Assembly (NCBI RefSeq): GCF_003441595.1
Contig: NZ_CP031848.1
Span: 806,001 to 870,000, forward strand
Direction: 5' to 3'
DNA: 64,000 nucleotides
Source of the DNA: Marinobacter sp. Arc7-DN-1
Lineage (GTDB): Bacteria > Pseudomonadota > Gammaproteobacteria > Pseudomonadales > Oleiphilaceae
Shown here: piece after piece, positions 33,997-42,828 of the stretch
Position numbering within the stretch: the first letter of the stretch is position 1
How the letters are laid out: each line of letters begins with the position of its first letter
Translations under genes and position numbers: made by a program
Notes under the pieces: model-generated
Database searches by the model: none
What the model saw: only the letters and a program-made list of their open reading frames with translations
Told to the model about the DNA's origin: nothing

Positions 33997-35799
33997 ATGT
34001 TCGGCCTGGATACGCTCGGCAAAACCGTCAATCAGCTGGTTAACAGCTTTGAAACCAATGTCCGGCAGGGGCAGCAGCAACTGGAGAAGCTGCTCGGGGA
34101 TGCAGGCGTCATGGACGACGCGAAACTCTCTACCCTGACTGAAATGTCTGATGCCTACCGGACCATGGCCGAGGATCTGTTGCTCCATCCGCTCAGGTTT
34201 GCCGGTGCGGAGCTGGATCTGGCCCGCAAACACCTGGCGCTGAGTTATTACACCCTTGCGCGTTTGGCGGGCAAGGGGGAGCCGCCGGTGGCTGCGCCGG
34301 AGCCTGACGACCGGCGTTTCCAGGCTGAAGACTGGCACCGGCATCTGCCTTTTGATGTTCTGCACCAGGCCTACCTGATCAATTCCCGGGCGTTCCTGAA
34401 CTGGGTGGAAGGTATCGGAGGCATGCCCGAGGCGGGGCGGGACCAGATGCTGTTCTATGGCAGGCAACTGACCAGCCTGCTCTCGCCCTCGAACTTTCCG
34501 GCAACCAATCCGGAAGTGCTCAGGATTACCTGGGAGCGCAAGGGCATGAACCTGGTCGATGGGGGCCGCCAGCTGATCGAGGACCTGCGTCAGAACCCGT
34601 CACTGTTCAATGTCGGCATGACTGATCGCTCCGCCTTTGAGGTGGGCCGGAACCTGGCAACCACCCCGGGCAAGGTAATCTTTCAGAATGAGCTGATGCA
34701 ACTGATCCAGTATTCGCCCACAACGGAAACCGTCAGCAAGCGTCCCCTTCTGATCGTGCCTCCCTGGATCAACAAGTATTACATCCTGGACCTGACCACC
34801 AGGAACTCCTTCATCCAGTGGCTGGTGAACCAGGGTCAGACCGTTTTTATCATTTCCTGGCGTAACCCCGGGCCCTCGCTCCGGGACAAGGGCTGGGACG
34901 ACTACATGCAACTGGGGCCATTGGCCGCCATGGATGCGGTAACCGAGACCACCGGCGAAGAACGGATGAATGTCATCGGATACTGCATCGGTGGCACCCT
35001 GTTGGGCTCCACTCTCGCCTGGCTGAAGAAAAAGCGGCGCAACCCGGTGGCGAGCGCAACTTATCTGACAACCCTGCTGGATTTTTCGGACCCGGGCGGC
35101 ATCGGCGTGTTTATCAACGATCACTCCCTCCGGGGGATCGAGCGCATGCTTGAGCGCAAGGGCTATCTGGACGGCCGCGCCATGGCCTTTACCTTCAACC
35201 TGCTCCGGGAAAACGAGCTGTTCTGGTCGTTCTGGACCAATAACTATCTGAAGGGACAGAAACCGGCCGCCTTTGACCTGCTCTACTGGAACACCGACGG
35301 CACCAACCTGCCGGCGAAGATGCACAGCTTCTATCTGCGGGAAATGTATCTGAATAACCGGCTGGTGCAGCCGGATTCACTGACCCTGGCCGGGGAATCC
35401 ATCAACCTGTCCGAGATCGATGTGCCATCCTTTTTCCTCTCGGCCAGGCAAGACCATATCGCCAAGTGGAAAACCACCTACAAAGGCGCGCTGGCGCACG
35501 GTGGTGATGTTCGCTTTATACTCTCCGGCTCGGGCCATATCGCCGGGGTGATCAACCCGCCTTACAAGGAAAAATATGGCTACTGGACCAACGACACGCT
35601 GGTACCGGACGCCGACGACTGGCTCGACAGCTCCGAACACCATCCGGGATCCTGGTGGCCACACTGGCTTGAGTGGATTGCTACGTTCTCTGAAGAGAAA
35701 GTACCAGCCCGCGTACCGGGAGATGGCAAACTGCCCGCACTTGAGGACGCTCCCGGGAGCTATGTGAAAGTTAAAGCGGCGGATGCGGCGAAATGTTAG
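33997..35799 (+). CDS. phaC: Class I poly(3-hydroxyalkanoate) synthase PhaC
   Basis: PhaC polymerises (R)-3-hydroxyacyl-CoA into PHA at granule surfaces. The 600-residue length fits class I enzymes. The lipase-like box GYCIGG places the catalytic cysteine near residue 330; the catalytic aspartate lies in SARQDHIAKW near 485 and the histidine in GSGHIAGVINPP near 513. Also present are PPWINKYYILDL, FIISWRNPGP and ATYLTTLLDFSDPG. The gene directly follows the phasin gene. The next gene begins just past its stop region on the same strand but has its own ribosome-binding site. Confidence 0.95.
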   Translation: MFGLDTLGKTVNQLVNSFETNVRQGQQQLEKLLGDAGVMDDAKLSTLTEMSDAYRTMAEDLLLHPLRFAGAELDLARKHLALSYYTLARLAGKGEPPVAAPEPDDRRFQAEDWHRHLPFDVLHQAYLINSRAFLNWVEGIGGMPEAGRDQMLFYGRQLTSLLSPSNFPATNPEVLRITWERKGMNLVDGGRQLIEDLRQNPSLFNVGMTDRSAFEVGRNLATTPGKVIFQNELMQLIQYSPTTETVSKRPLLIVPPWINKYYILDLTTRNSFIQWLVNQGQTVFIISWRNPGPSLRDKGWDDYMQLGPLAAMDAVTETTGEERMNVIGYCIGGTLLGSTLAWLKKKRRNPVASATYLTTLLDFSDPGGIGVFINDHSLRGIERMLERKGYLDGRAMAFTFNLLRENELFWSFWTNNYLKGQKPAAFDLLYWNTDGTNLPAKMHSFYLREMYLNNRLVQPDSLTLAGESINLSEIDVPSFFLSARQDHIAKWKTTYKGALAHGGDVRFILSGSGHIAGVINPPYKEKYGYWTNDTLVPDADDWLDSSEHHPGSWWPHWLEWIATFSEEKVPARVPGDGKLPALEDAPGSYVKVKAADAAKC

Positions 35800-35830
35800 A
35801 CTGATAATAAAACAAAGGAAAGGAAAGCCC

Positions 35831-37555
35831 ATGGGGCGACCGCTACCAATATCACGCATCATGCACAGCGGTTTTTTGCTGCACTGCTCTCCGGACACCC
35901 CCATCGCTGACGCAGCGGCTCAGATGGCAGAGCGCTCGGTCAGCTCGATTCTGATTACCGAAAATGGTCAGGTGACCGGCATCTGGACCGAGCGTGATGC
36001 CCTGACAATCGACTTTTCCGAGCCGGCCAGCTTTGAACGTCCGATCAGTTCAGTCATGAGCTCGCCGGTGCTCACCCTGCCCGGGGATATGGATGCGGGC
36101 GAGGCCGCCCTGCGGTTTCGGGATACCGGGAAACGGCATTTCCTTATTGTCGATGAGTCCGGTTCACATTTGGGCATCCTGTCCCAGACCGACCTTGCCC
36201 TCAATCAGGGACTTGAGCCCTACCTGCGGCTGAGGGAGGTCAGTACCGCCATCCCGCACCCCCCGCTGGTCGTGGATGGGCAGGTTGCCCTCGCTGAGGT
36301 TGCGGCGATCATGCATCGGCATCAGGCTGGTGCCGTCGTGGTCGATTGCCATGACGAGGGGCTGGGCATTCTCACCGAAAGGGATATAGTCCGATTGATT
36401 GCGTGCAATACCGGTAATGCCCTGGCCGCCGACCTGGCCATCCGGCCATTACTGACCGTCAGCGAATCCGAGCCGTTAATTCGTGCCAGGGACCTGCTGA
36501 TCAATCACCGGATCCGGCATCTGGCCGTAACCAACAGCCGGGGTGAGGTCACTGGCCTGATTGGCTACAACGACATGCTTGCGGGTGCCGAGCAGATGTA
36601 CCTGGACGATTTGCGGGAAGCACTGGAGCAACGGGACCAGGCACTTGCGAAATCCCGGCAGACCCTGCAACTGGCGGAGCGGGTGATCGAGTCTTCCTTC
36701 GAAGGCATCATGGTGACGGACAGGGACATAAACATTGAGTTCGTCAATCCGGCGTTCACGCTACTCACAGGTTACAGCCAGGACGAAGTTGTAGGGAAAA
36801 CACCGCAAATCCTGTCCTCGGGCCGTCACGACGACGATTTTTACCAGCGGATGTGGAATTCGCTGGTCACCCATGGCTACTGGCGGGGCGAGATATGGAA
36901 CCGGCGCAAGACCGGAGAGCTCTATCTGGAGCTGCTGACGATCACCGCCATCACCGATGAAGAGGGCAACACCACCCACTACGCCGGGCTCTTCACGGAC
37001 ATCACCCAGAACAGGAAGAACGAGGAGCAGATCCGCCAACTTGCCTACTACGATGCCCTAACGGGCATTCCGAATCGCCGGCTTCTTGAGGATCGCCTTG
37101 AACACGCCATTCGCCATGCCCATCGCCGCTCATCCCTGCTGGCAGTCATGTTCATGGATCTGGACCATTTCAAGGGCGTTAACGACAGGCTTGGCCACGC
37201 TGCCGGCGATGAATTACTGCTTCAGTTCACAAGCCGTGTCCAGAGCTGCTTGCGTGAAGACGATACCCTGGCCCGGCTCGGCGGGGACGAATTCATTGTC
37301 CTGTTGCCCGATCTGGAACATCTTGACGATGTCTATCGGGTGGCAGAACGATTGATCGCCAGAAACCATGAACCCTACCACATCAACGGCGAGTCCCTGA
37401 ACGTGGGTTCCAGTATCGGCATCAGCCTTTACCCCCGGGATGGCATTACCGCCTCCGAATTGCTGCAAGGTGCCGACATCGCCATGTATCGGGCCAAGCA
37501 GGACGGACGGAACCTGTTCCGGTTATTCAACCCTGCGGTTGCTGAAGACGCCTGA
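35831..37555 (+). CDS. CBS-PAS-GGDEF diguanylate cyclase
   Basis: A 574-residue soluble signalling protein. Two CBS pairs (about residues 8-130 and 137-250) may sense adenine nucleotides. A PAS domain follows (about 285-400, with IMVTDRDINIEFVNPAFTLLTGYS and the PAC block GNTTHYAGLFTDITQNRK), then a GGDEF domain with RLGGDEFIVLLPD near residue 480. The I-site is REDD five residues before GGDEF. The frame opens earlier at 35783 inside phaC, but ATG at 35831 follows AAGGAAAG and begins the CBS domain. Predicted output is cyclic di-GMP; no EAL domain is present. Confidence 0.93.
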   Translation: MGRPLPISRIMHSGFLLHCSPDTPIADAAAQMAERSVSSILITENGQVTGIWTERDALTIDFSEPASFERPISSVMSSPVLTLPGDMDAGEAALRFRDTGKRHFLIVDESGSHLGILSQTDLALNQGLEPYLRLREVSTAIPHPPLVVDGQVALAEVAAIMHRHQAGAVVVDCHDEGLGILTERDIVRLIACNTGNALAADLAIRPLLTVSESEPLIRARDLLINHRIRHLAVTNSRGEVTGLIGYNDMLAGAEQMYLDDLREALEQRDQALAKSRQTLQLAERVIESSFEGIMVTDRDINIEFVNPAFTLLTGYSQDEVVGKTPQILSSGRHDDDFYQRMWNSLVTHGYWRGEIWNRRKTGELYLELLTITAITDEEGNTTHYAGLFTDITQNRKNEEQIRQLAYYDALTGIPNRRLLEDRLEHAIRHAHRRSSLLAVMFMDLDHFKGVNDRLGHAAGDELLLQFTSRVQSCLREDDTLARLGGDEFIVLLPDLEHLDDVYRVAERLIARNHEPYHINGESLNVGSSIGISLYPRDGITASELLQGADIAMYRAKQDGRNLFRLFNPAVAEDA

Positions 37556-37618
37556 TCTCGCCCCGGAATCGCCAGTGTGGCACTATGGCCCGCTGGATGA
37601 CCGGCGGAGAACCACCTG

Positions 37619-38983
37619 ATGTTTTATACTACCCTCGTGGCGATTGCAGCCGCCATGATCCTGTTTGCCTGGCTCGGGCTCAGAGCTCGTCTCGCTGACG
37701 GCGGCCTGGACGATTACGTGACCGCACGGAACAGCCAGGGAGCCAGAGCCCTCGGGCTTTCTTTCCTCGCTTCCGGCATGGGGGGATGGATCCTGTTCGC
37801 GCCGCCGGAGGTAGGAGCGTTGGTCGGCCCTCTGGCACTGGCGGGCTATGCCCTTGGCGCCGCCCTGCCGTTTATCGTGTTCGCCTTCTGCGGGCCCGCC
37901 ATCCGTCATTTCCTGCCCCAGGGCCGCAGCATTGGTGAGTTCGCCCACGCCTGTTACGGCAACGGAGTCCGCCATTACGTTTCCCTGATCTCCGTGCTGT
38001 ACATGCTCTGTTTCCTGACCGCCGAGCTGACCGCCATTGGTGCGATCACCTCACTCCTGTCCGGCATCAATGGCGGTATTGTGGTAGTGGGTGTTGCGAT
38101 AACCACACTGATTTACACCGCAGTCGGTGGCCTTCGCGCAAGCATCGTCACTGATCAGTGGCAGGCCCTGTTGTTGATCGCCCTGCTGGCCATTGTCAGT
38201 TTCGTTGCTATCGGCAAACTCCCGGAAGCGGCTCCGGCGGCGCTCCCGGACATCCCGACCTCCGCTGCCCTGAGCGTGGCGCTGACCCTGGTGATAGCGG
38301 TGACCGCCGCCAACCTGTTCCACCAGGGCTACTGGCAAAGGTTGTGGTCAGCCCGGGATACCGACGCCCTGAGCCGGGGGGCGCTGCTCGGCGGCGTGGT
38401 CACCATCGGCGTGGTCGCTGTGGTTGGCGGGCTTGGGATATTGGCGGCCATGAGCGGCGCCGACCTTGGTAATCCGCCGATTCCCTTCTTTGCTTTGCTG
38501 GCCGATGCCCCGGCCTGGCTGTCATTGCCAGCACTTATTCTGGCGATCACCCTGGTCGCCTCGTCGGTGGATACACTGCAAAATGCCCTGGCGTCCCTGG
38601 CTGTTACCGAGAAACAGGGGCTTTCCATTGTCAGTGCCCGATGGTTCACCGTGCTGCTGATGATTCCGGTGGTTCTGGTGGCACTGCAGGGGATCTCGGT
38701 GCTCCGGCTGTTCCTGATCGCCGACCTGCTGTGCGCCACGGCGGTGTTGCCTGTACTGATGGGGCTTTGGAGCAGAATGACCACGCGAGCGGCGATTCTG
38801 GGCTGTCTGGCGGGGCTTCTTGGCGCCATTCTGCCGGGTTGGATTGCCGGAGGCAGCTTTATGGCCGGCCTGGAAGCCGCCAGCTTCCCCGGCAGCATCC
38901 CAACACTGATGCCGTTTGTTGGTGCCCTTGCGGGCTCCGGAGTGGTTAGTCTCGTGGTCGCAGCTACGACCCCAAAACGTTGA
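37619..38983 (+). CDS. Sodium:solute symporter (SSS family)
   Basis: The 454-residue inner-membrane protein has about twelve to thirteen helices, with the LeuT-fold SSS signatures LASGMGGWILFAPPE in the first repeat, TAVGGLRASIVTDQWQ in the middle and NLFHQGYWQRLWSARD after it. The GGLRAxxxTDxxQ block is the classic sodium-solute symporter motif. The substrate (amino acid, urea, carboxylate or sugar) cannot be told. It is shorter than PutP by about 40 residues. A GCTGTCC/GGACAGC stem follows the stop and overlaps the end of the convergent gene. Confidence 0.88.
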   Translation: MFYTTLVAIAAAMILFAWLGLRARLADGGLDDYVTARNSQGARALGLSFLASGMGGWILFAPPEVGALVGPLALAGYALGAALPFIVFAFCGPAIRHFLPQGRSIGEFAHACYGNGVRHYVSLISVLYMLCFLTAELTAIGAITSLLSGINGGIVVVGVAITTLIYTAVGGLRASIVTDQWQALLLIALLAIVSFVAIGKLPEAAPAALPDIPTSAALSVALTLVIAVTAANLFHQGYWQRLWSARDTDALSRGALLGGVVTIGVVAVVGGLGILAAMSGADLGNPPIPFFALLADAPAWLSLPALILAITLVASSVDTLQNALASLAVTEKQGLSIVSARWFTVLLMIPVVLVALQGISVLRLFLIADLLCATAVLPVLMGLWSRMTTRAAILGCLAGLLGAILPGWIAGGSFMAGLEAASFPGSIPTLMPFVGALAGSGVVSLVVAATTPKR

Positions 38984-39002
38984 GAGAGTGCTGTCCGGCT
39001 TT

Positions 39003-40109
39003 TCAGCTGGACAGCAGTTCAATCGGGTACCGGATCCTGGTCTGGTCGACCCCGGGCCGGGCTCCAAAATCCACCAGCCTCAAACGGTTACAGATCTTGC
39101 TCTCGAGCGCCGGCTCATTAAGCGTGGACTCCACCACCGAGCAGCTCGACACTGCTCCATTCGGCTCAATAACCAGTTCAGGCGTGATGCTTCCCTGGAG
39201 GGAAGGTTTCCGGCGCAACTCCCGGTTGTAAATGCTGTAGATCGCTGATTTGTTGGCGTCCATGGTGCGGCGCAATTCTTCCTTGCTCCGGGTTCTGGCG
39301 GCCGTTTCCTGCTGCTCCCTGCGTGCAGTCTCTTTTGCGGCTGCAATCCTTTCTGCTTCCGCAACTTCGGCGCGCTGACGTTCGGCCAGGGCAACCTGAC
39401 GGGCCTCCCGGTTCAGCGCTTCCTCATTCACACCGCTGCTCCTGGTGTTTGCGGTAGCGCGGGACGCCAGCGTATCACCGGTTTTACGGGTAATAGGCTC
39501 TGCGGTATTGGCGACGACCCCCGGCAGGCGTTCAATCCCCAGATCCACCGTGTAGCCTTTGGCGATGCCGCCAAGGTCGACCCGGATACCTGGCAGGCGG
39601 TACTCGACGGTTCGGACGTCTTGATCAAGAATCACGTCACGGAAATTTACCCGGGGCAAACCGGACCGAATTTCTTCTTCCGTGGGCTTTTTCCCGGATC
39701 TGAAGTCGTAAAGATAACCAACGGAACCAAACGTTATGTCAAACGCGCCGTCACTGAGAAGAGACACTTCCCGGGCCTTTTGCAGCACCTGAAACAGGCC
39801 GGCACTGACGGCAACCGGTCCGCTGGCCGCGCTGCGGTTGAGCCCGGAAACTTCCGAGTCATCACGGTAGCGGCTCATCTGCTCATCTACCTGATGAAAA
39901 ACCGCCAACACTTCTGTTCCAACCCGGTCCGCCAGCTCTTTATCGTCTGCCCAGAACTCCAGTTCGATGGGGGTCGTCATGGCGGTATCGGTGAATCTGT
40001 ACCAGTCGGCGCTGGCGGTCAGAGGCAGGAGCATAAGTCCTGCCAGGACAAGCCGGCACCGGAATCCGGACTTCAGAAACGTGCGATTACCCTCTGCCCC
40101 TACCTGCAC
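39003..40109 (-). CDS. Chimeric exported protein: truncated ApbE N-half fused to an AgmX/PglI-type C-terminal domain
   Basis: The first half, after a signal peptide ending LPLTASA, matches FAD:protein FMN transferase ApbE: MSRYRDDSEVSGLNR, LSDGAFDITFGSVGYLYDFR and VDLGGIAKGYTVD near residue 190. At VDLGIERLPGVVANTAEP the ApbE sequence stops, and the protein switches to a charged linker and helix (EALNREARQVALAERQRAEVAEAER) and then to a TonB-like AgmX/PglI C-terminal domain (DANKSAIYSIYNRELRRKPSLQG, VIEPNGAVSSCSVVES). The second half of ApbE, with its metal-binding aspartate and flavin site, is missing. I prefer GTG 40109 (GGAG at eight bases); the frame also opens at TTG 40202. Flavinylation activity is unlikely. 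Confidence 0.78.
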   Translation of the reverse strand: MQVGAEGNRTFLKSGFRCRLVLAGLMLLPLTASADWYRFTDTAMTTPIELEFWADDKELADRVGTEVLAVFHQVDEQMSRYRDDSEVSGLNRSAASGPVAVSAGLFQVLQKAREVSLLSDGAFDITFGSVGYLYDFRSGKKPTEEEIRSGLPRVNFRDVILDQDVRTVEYRLPGIRVDLGGIAKGYTVDLGIERLPGVVANTAEPITRKTGDTLASRATANTRSSGVNEEALNREARQVALAERQRAEVAEAERIAAAKETARREQQETAARTRSKEELRRTMDANKSAIYSIYNRELRRKPSLQGSITPELVIEPNGAVSSCSVVESTLNEPALESKICNRLRLVDFGARPGVDQTRIRYPIELLSS

Positions 40110-40194
40110 CAGACACTCTCCGCTCGTTGGTGGCCTGTCCGGCCGTTTCGAGAGAAGTGTATCCAGTCCCCGTTCGGAAACCAAATGACGGTTT

Positions 40195-42342
40195 TCAGGC
40201 AATCCCTGCCGACACCTGGAACTGCCCGGTCAGTCTCTGAAGCTTGTTGGCCGAAGCCTGAGTGCGCTCGGAACTCAGCACCAACTGCTCGACTACAGAC
40301 CTCATTACCGAAGCACTCTCAGCTACGCCGGAGGTCTGCGAGCTCTGGCGTCGATTGGTCTCTTCGATACCGTCGATGGCTTTGAACAGCTTTTCGACCA
40401 TGTGATGCAGGGCTGAATTGTCATCAACCGCCGCTTCAGCCTTGCGAAGACGGTCTTCCATTTCTGACATGCCCTCTTCCATGGTGAAAACCGCTCGCCG
40501 GGTCTCCTCCTGCACCCGATCAAGACGCTCCCCGATTTCGCTGGTGGCCTGGGCGGTTCTGCTTGCCAGTTTCCTGACTTCGTCTGCCACAACTGCAAAT
40601 CCTCTCCCGGATTCCCCTGCCCGGGCGGCCTCAATGGCCGCATTCAGAGCCAGAAGGTTGGTCTGTGCTGCAATGTCATTTATGACTGATGCCGTTTTTG
40701 CTATCTCGTCTGTCCGGTCATTTGCCGCACGAATTCCCTCTGCCGAGCGGTTGATGATCGCCCGAATACTCTGTGTTTCCTGACTCACGCGGGCAAACTG
40801 TGCCCTCGCGCGCTCAACCACTTCATCCATTCCGGAGCGCATTTCATGGGCGGTAGTTGAAGCATTCCGGATTTCATTCTGCTGCCAATTTGCGCCTTGC
40901 AGCATCTCGTCGATATGCGCCAGAACGTCGCGGATTCTCTGATCAGCGAGCCGGTTCTGCTCCATGAGTTGATCGCTCGCCTGGCGGGACTCCGAGGCCA
41001 GTGTGATAACCTGCCCGACCATGCCATCAAGACTGTCTATGAAGCTGTTGATCCAGCGAGCCAGATCACCGGTTTCATCCCGGCGCATCCGGGATGGGTC
41101 CATCCTTTGCCTGAGGTTACCGCCGCCCTCGGCAATATTGCGAATAACCTCCGCCATGGCACTTAGTTTATCTGAGACGGGGAGCACTGCAGTGATCCTG
41201 AACAACCACACCAGGCAAAACGCGACGCCGGCGTTGACCAGCCCCTCAAGCCAGAGCGGCACACCCGCCCACGCCATGGCAAAACTGGTCGCCCAAAGTA
41301 CAGCTATAAACAGAGCAAACCTCATCGACAGCCGGTAGGACAGGGACCGTCGGCGATAAACCTCCTCAAGGTCACCCTCGCACATCATGCCCCAAAGGTC
41401 GGGAGAACCGGGCAGGCGAAAAGTGACACCCTTTCCGATCACCGGAATATGACGATAATCGGAATAGCCTGGATACTTGATATACAGGTTTTCGCCTTTG
41501 GCGATGGTTTCCCGCACCCCCGGGTGCAGCTCGCCAGTGGCAGGGTCCGTGAACCGGATTTCAAACTCGGTATGCTCGCGCACTCCCACGATGCCAAAAC
41601 CGGTTCGGATGCCGTCTTTCAGATTATCGCCATGGCTGAAAGTGGCGTCTTCGAATCGAGAGCGTGAAAGGGCCGTTCCGGGCAGAATGGATCGGTCGAA
41701 ATGACTCTCAATCATGAAAAGGTAGTTGTCGCCTGATTCCTCGAAGACGTGCCCGGCCTCCCGCTGAATAAGATCACTCATCACATCGTTGGGTATTCTT
41801 GCGCACAGGGCCCCGGGGTCTCCGTTGGCAAGGGTGAGGGGCTGATAGAACATCAGAGTTACCGAATCGTGGAATCGGGACGTCGTGGCTCCGAGCCGAA
41901 GGGTTACGGGGTCTTTATATGGCCCGTGAAGAAACCGGTTTCTGATACCTTCGGCAACCGCCCCCTGCGGCAGGTCGCTCTTGCCTGCCCGGCCCCCGGC
42001 GGTTGATTCGATAACGGTGCCGTCCTTATCAATTACGAACAGCTCGGAAATTTCCCGCAGCCGCCCTGCCGATGCCGTAATAATGCCCCGGACTGTCGCC
42101 TCGTTCTCGGCCGAAACCCGGCTCGCCATTGACTCCATGAACGACCACTTGTGCTCTGCCCAGGCAATCAACGCATCCCGACGGGTTCTGGCGATACTCT
42201 CGAAAATCTGTTCATTGGTCGCATACATGCCCCTGTTGAGAAAACAGGACCAGCCCATGGCCAGTTTCCCGCTCTCCCCGAACACGGGTAACCAGCGGCG
42301 CTCCGCCGGCGTCAGATTCATTGATGTGCTTTTCAGTGTCAT
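40195..42342 (-). CDS. Methyl-accepting chemotaxis protein with N-terminal soluble sensor
   Basis: The 715-residue protein ends in a full MCP signalling domain: the hairpin tip [38 protein letters not shown] lies near residues 560-600, flanked by long methylation helices. A HAMP-like segment ([21 protein letters not shown]) follows two adjacent membrane helices at about 340-390. Before these come some 330 residues without an obvious membrane helix or signal peptide, containing a Cache/PDC-like region ([17 protein letters not shown]). The sensor therefore appears cytoplasmic, which is unusual. An upstream stop prevents an N-terminal extension. The gene is divergent from an orphan binding-protein gene. 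Confidence 0.88.
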   Translation of the reverse strand: MTLKSTSMNLTPAERRWLPVFGESGKLAMGWSCFLNRGMYATNEQIFESIARTRRDALIAWAEHKWSFMESMASRVSAENEATVRGIITASAGRLREISELFVIDKDGTVIESTAGGRAGKSDLPQGAVAEGIRNRFLHGPYKDPVTLRLGATTSRFHDSVTLMFYQPLTLANGDPGALCARIPNDVMSDLIQREAGHVFEESGDNYLFMIESHFDRSILPGTALSRSRFEDATFSHGDNLKDGIRTGFGIVGVREHTEFEIRFTDPATGELHPGVRETIAKGENLYIKYPGYSDYRHIPVIGKGVTFRLPGSPDLWGMMCEGDLEEVYRRRSLSYRLSMRFALFIAVLWATSFAMAWAGVPLWLEGLVNAGVAFCLVWLFRITAVLPVSDKLSAMAEVIRNIAEGGGNLRQRMDPSRMRRDETGDLARWINSFIDSLDGMVGQVITLASESRQASDQLMEQNRLADQRIRDVLAHIDEMLQGANWQQNEIRNASTTAHEMRSGMDEVVERARAQFARVSQETQSIRAIINRSAEGIRAANDRTDEIAKTASVINDIAAQTNLLALNAAIEAARAGESGRGFAVVADEVRKLASRTAQATSEIGERLDRVQEETRRAVFTMEEGMSEMEDRLRKAEAAVDDNSALHHMVEKLFKAIDGIEETNRRQSSQTSGVAESASVMRSVVEQLVLSSERTQASANKLQRLTGQFQVSAGIA

Positions 42343-42828
42343 GGGATGCTCCTCCAGACGGTACTTCCTGATCGCGCCTCAGGTGCAGCGCGCGACCAGA
42401 CCGAAAAGTTCCCTAGCAAAGTTCAGGCCCGCTGTAGGCTATGAAAGCACCCCATGCCCCACTCGTAGCTGGGGCATCTCAAAGGAGCGTTCATGCAAAA
42501 CAATGCCCACTTACAGTGCGCATTGATTTATTTTTGAGCACTGAAAATACCAAATTGGTGCACGTCAAAAGTGAGCGTTTTGTGCTCCCGATTACGAACC
42601 TACTCAGATTTAAAGCGGGGAGTGGTCTTGATACCCGTCACTAACCTACAATTTGTTACCTAAATTTCCACTTTAGTCCCATTGTTGGCTCCATACTCAG
42701 CGCTGAAACTTGATGTACCGCCCGGCCAATTCTTTAATCTGCCGCGGGGCACTGTGCTTAACAAATAATCAAAAAAATGATTGCAGTCTGCTCCCCCAGT
42801 GGCGCTGCAATTCTGGAGGCCAACCTGA
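42343..42828. promoter_or_regulatory. Divergent promoter region between MCP and binding-protein genes
   Basis: A 486-base gap between divergent genes. It contains the palindrome ACCAAATTGGT within an NtrC-like 17-mer at 42546-42562, whose right half (GGTGCA) matches TGCACC-N5-GGTGCA perfectly and whose left half matches at three of six positions. A GGGGCAC element at about 42748 has only a weak -12 partner for a sigma-54 promoter. The region is AT-rich relative to its surroundings. No gene is convincing here. Confidence 0.45.

Noticed and set aside
42441..42644. Small plus-strand frame of 67 codons in the MCP/binding-protein gap
   Set aside because: No ribosome-binding site or family resemblance; it overlaps probable regulatory DNA.
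42748..42765. Sigma-54 promoter before the orphan binding-protein gene
   Set aside because: The -24 part (GGCAC) is good, but the essential -12 GC is AA.
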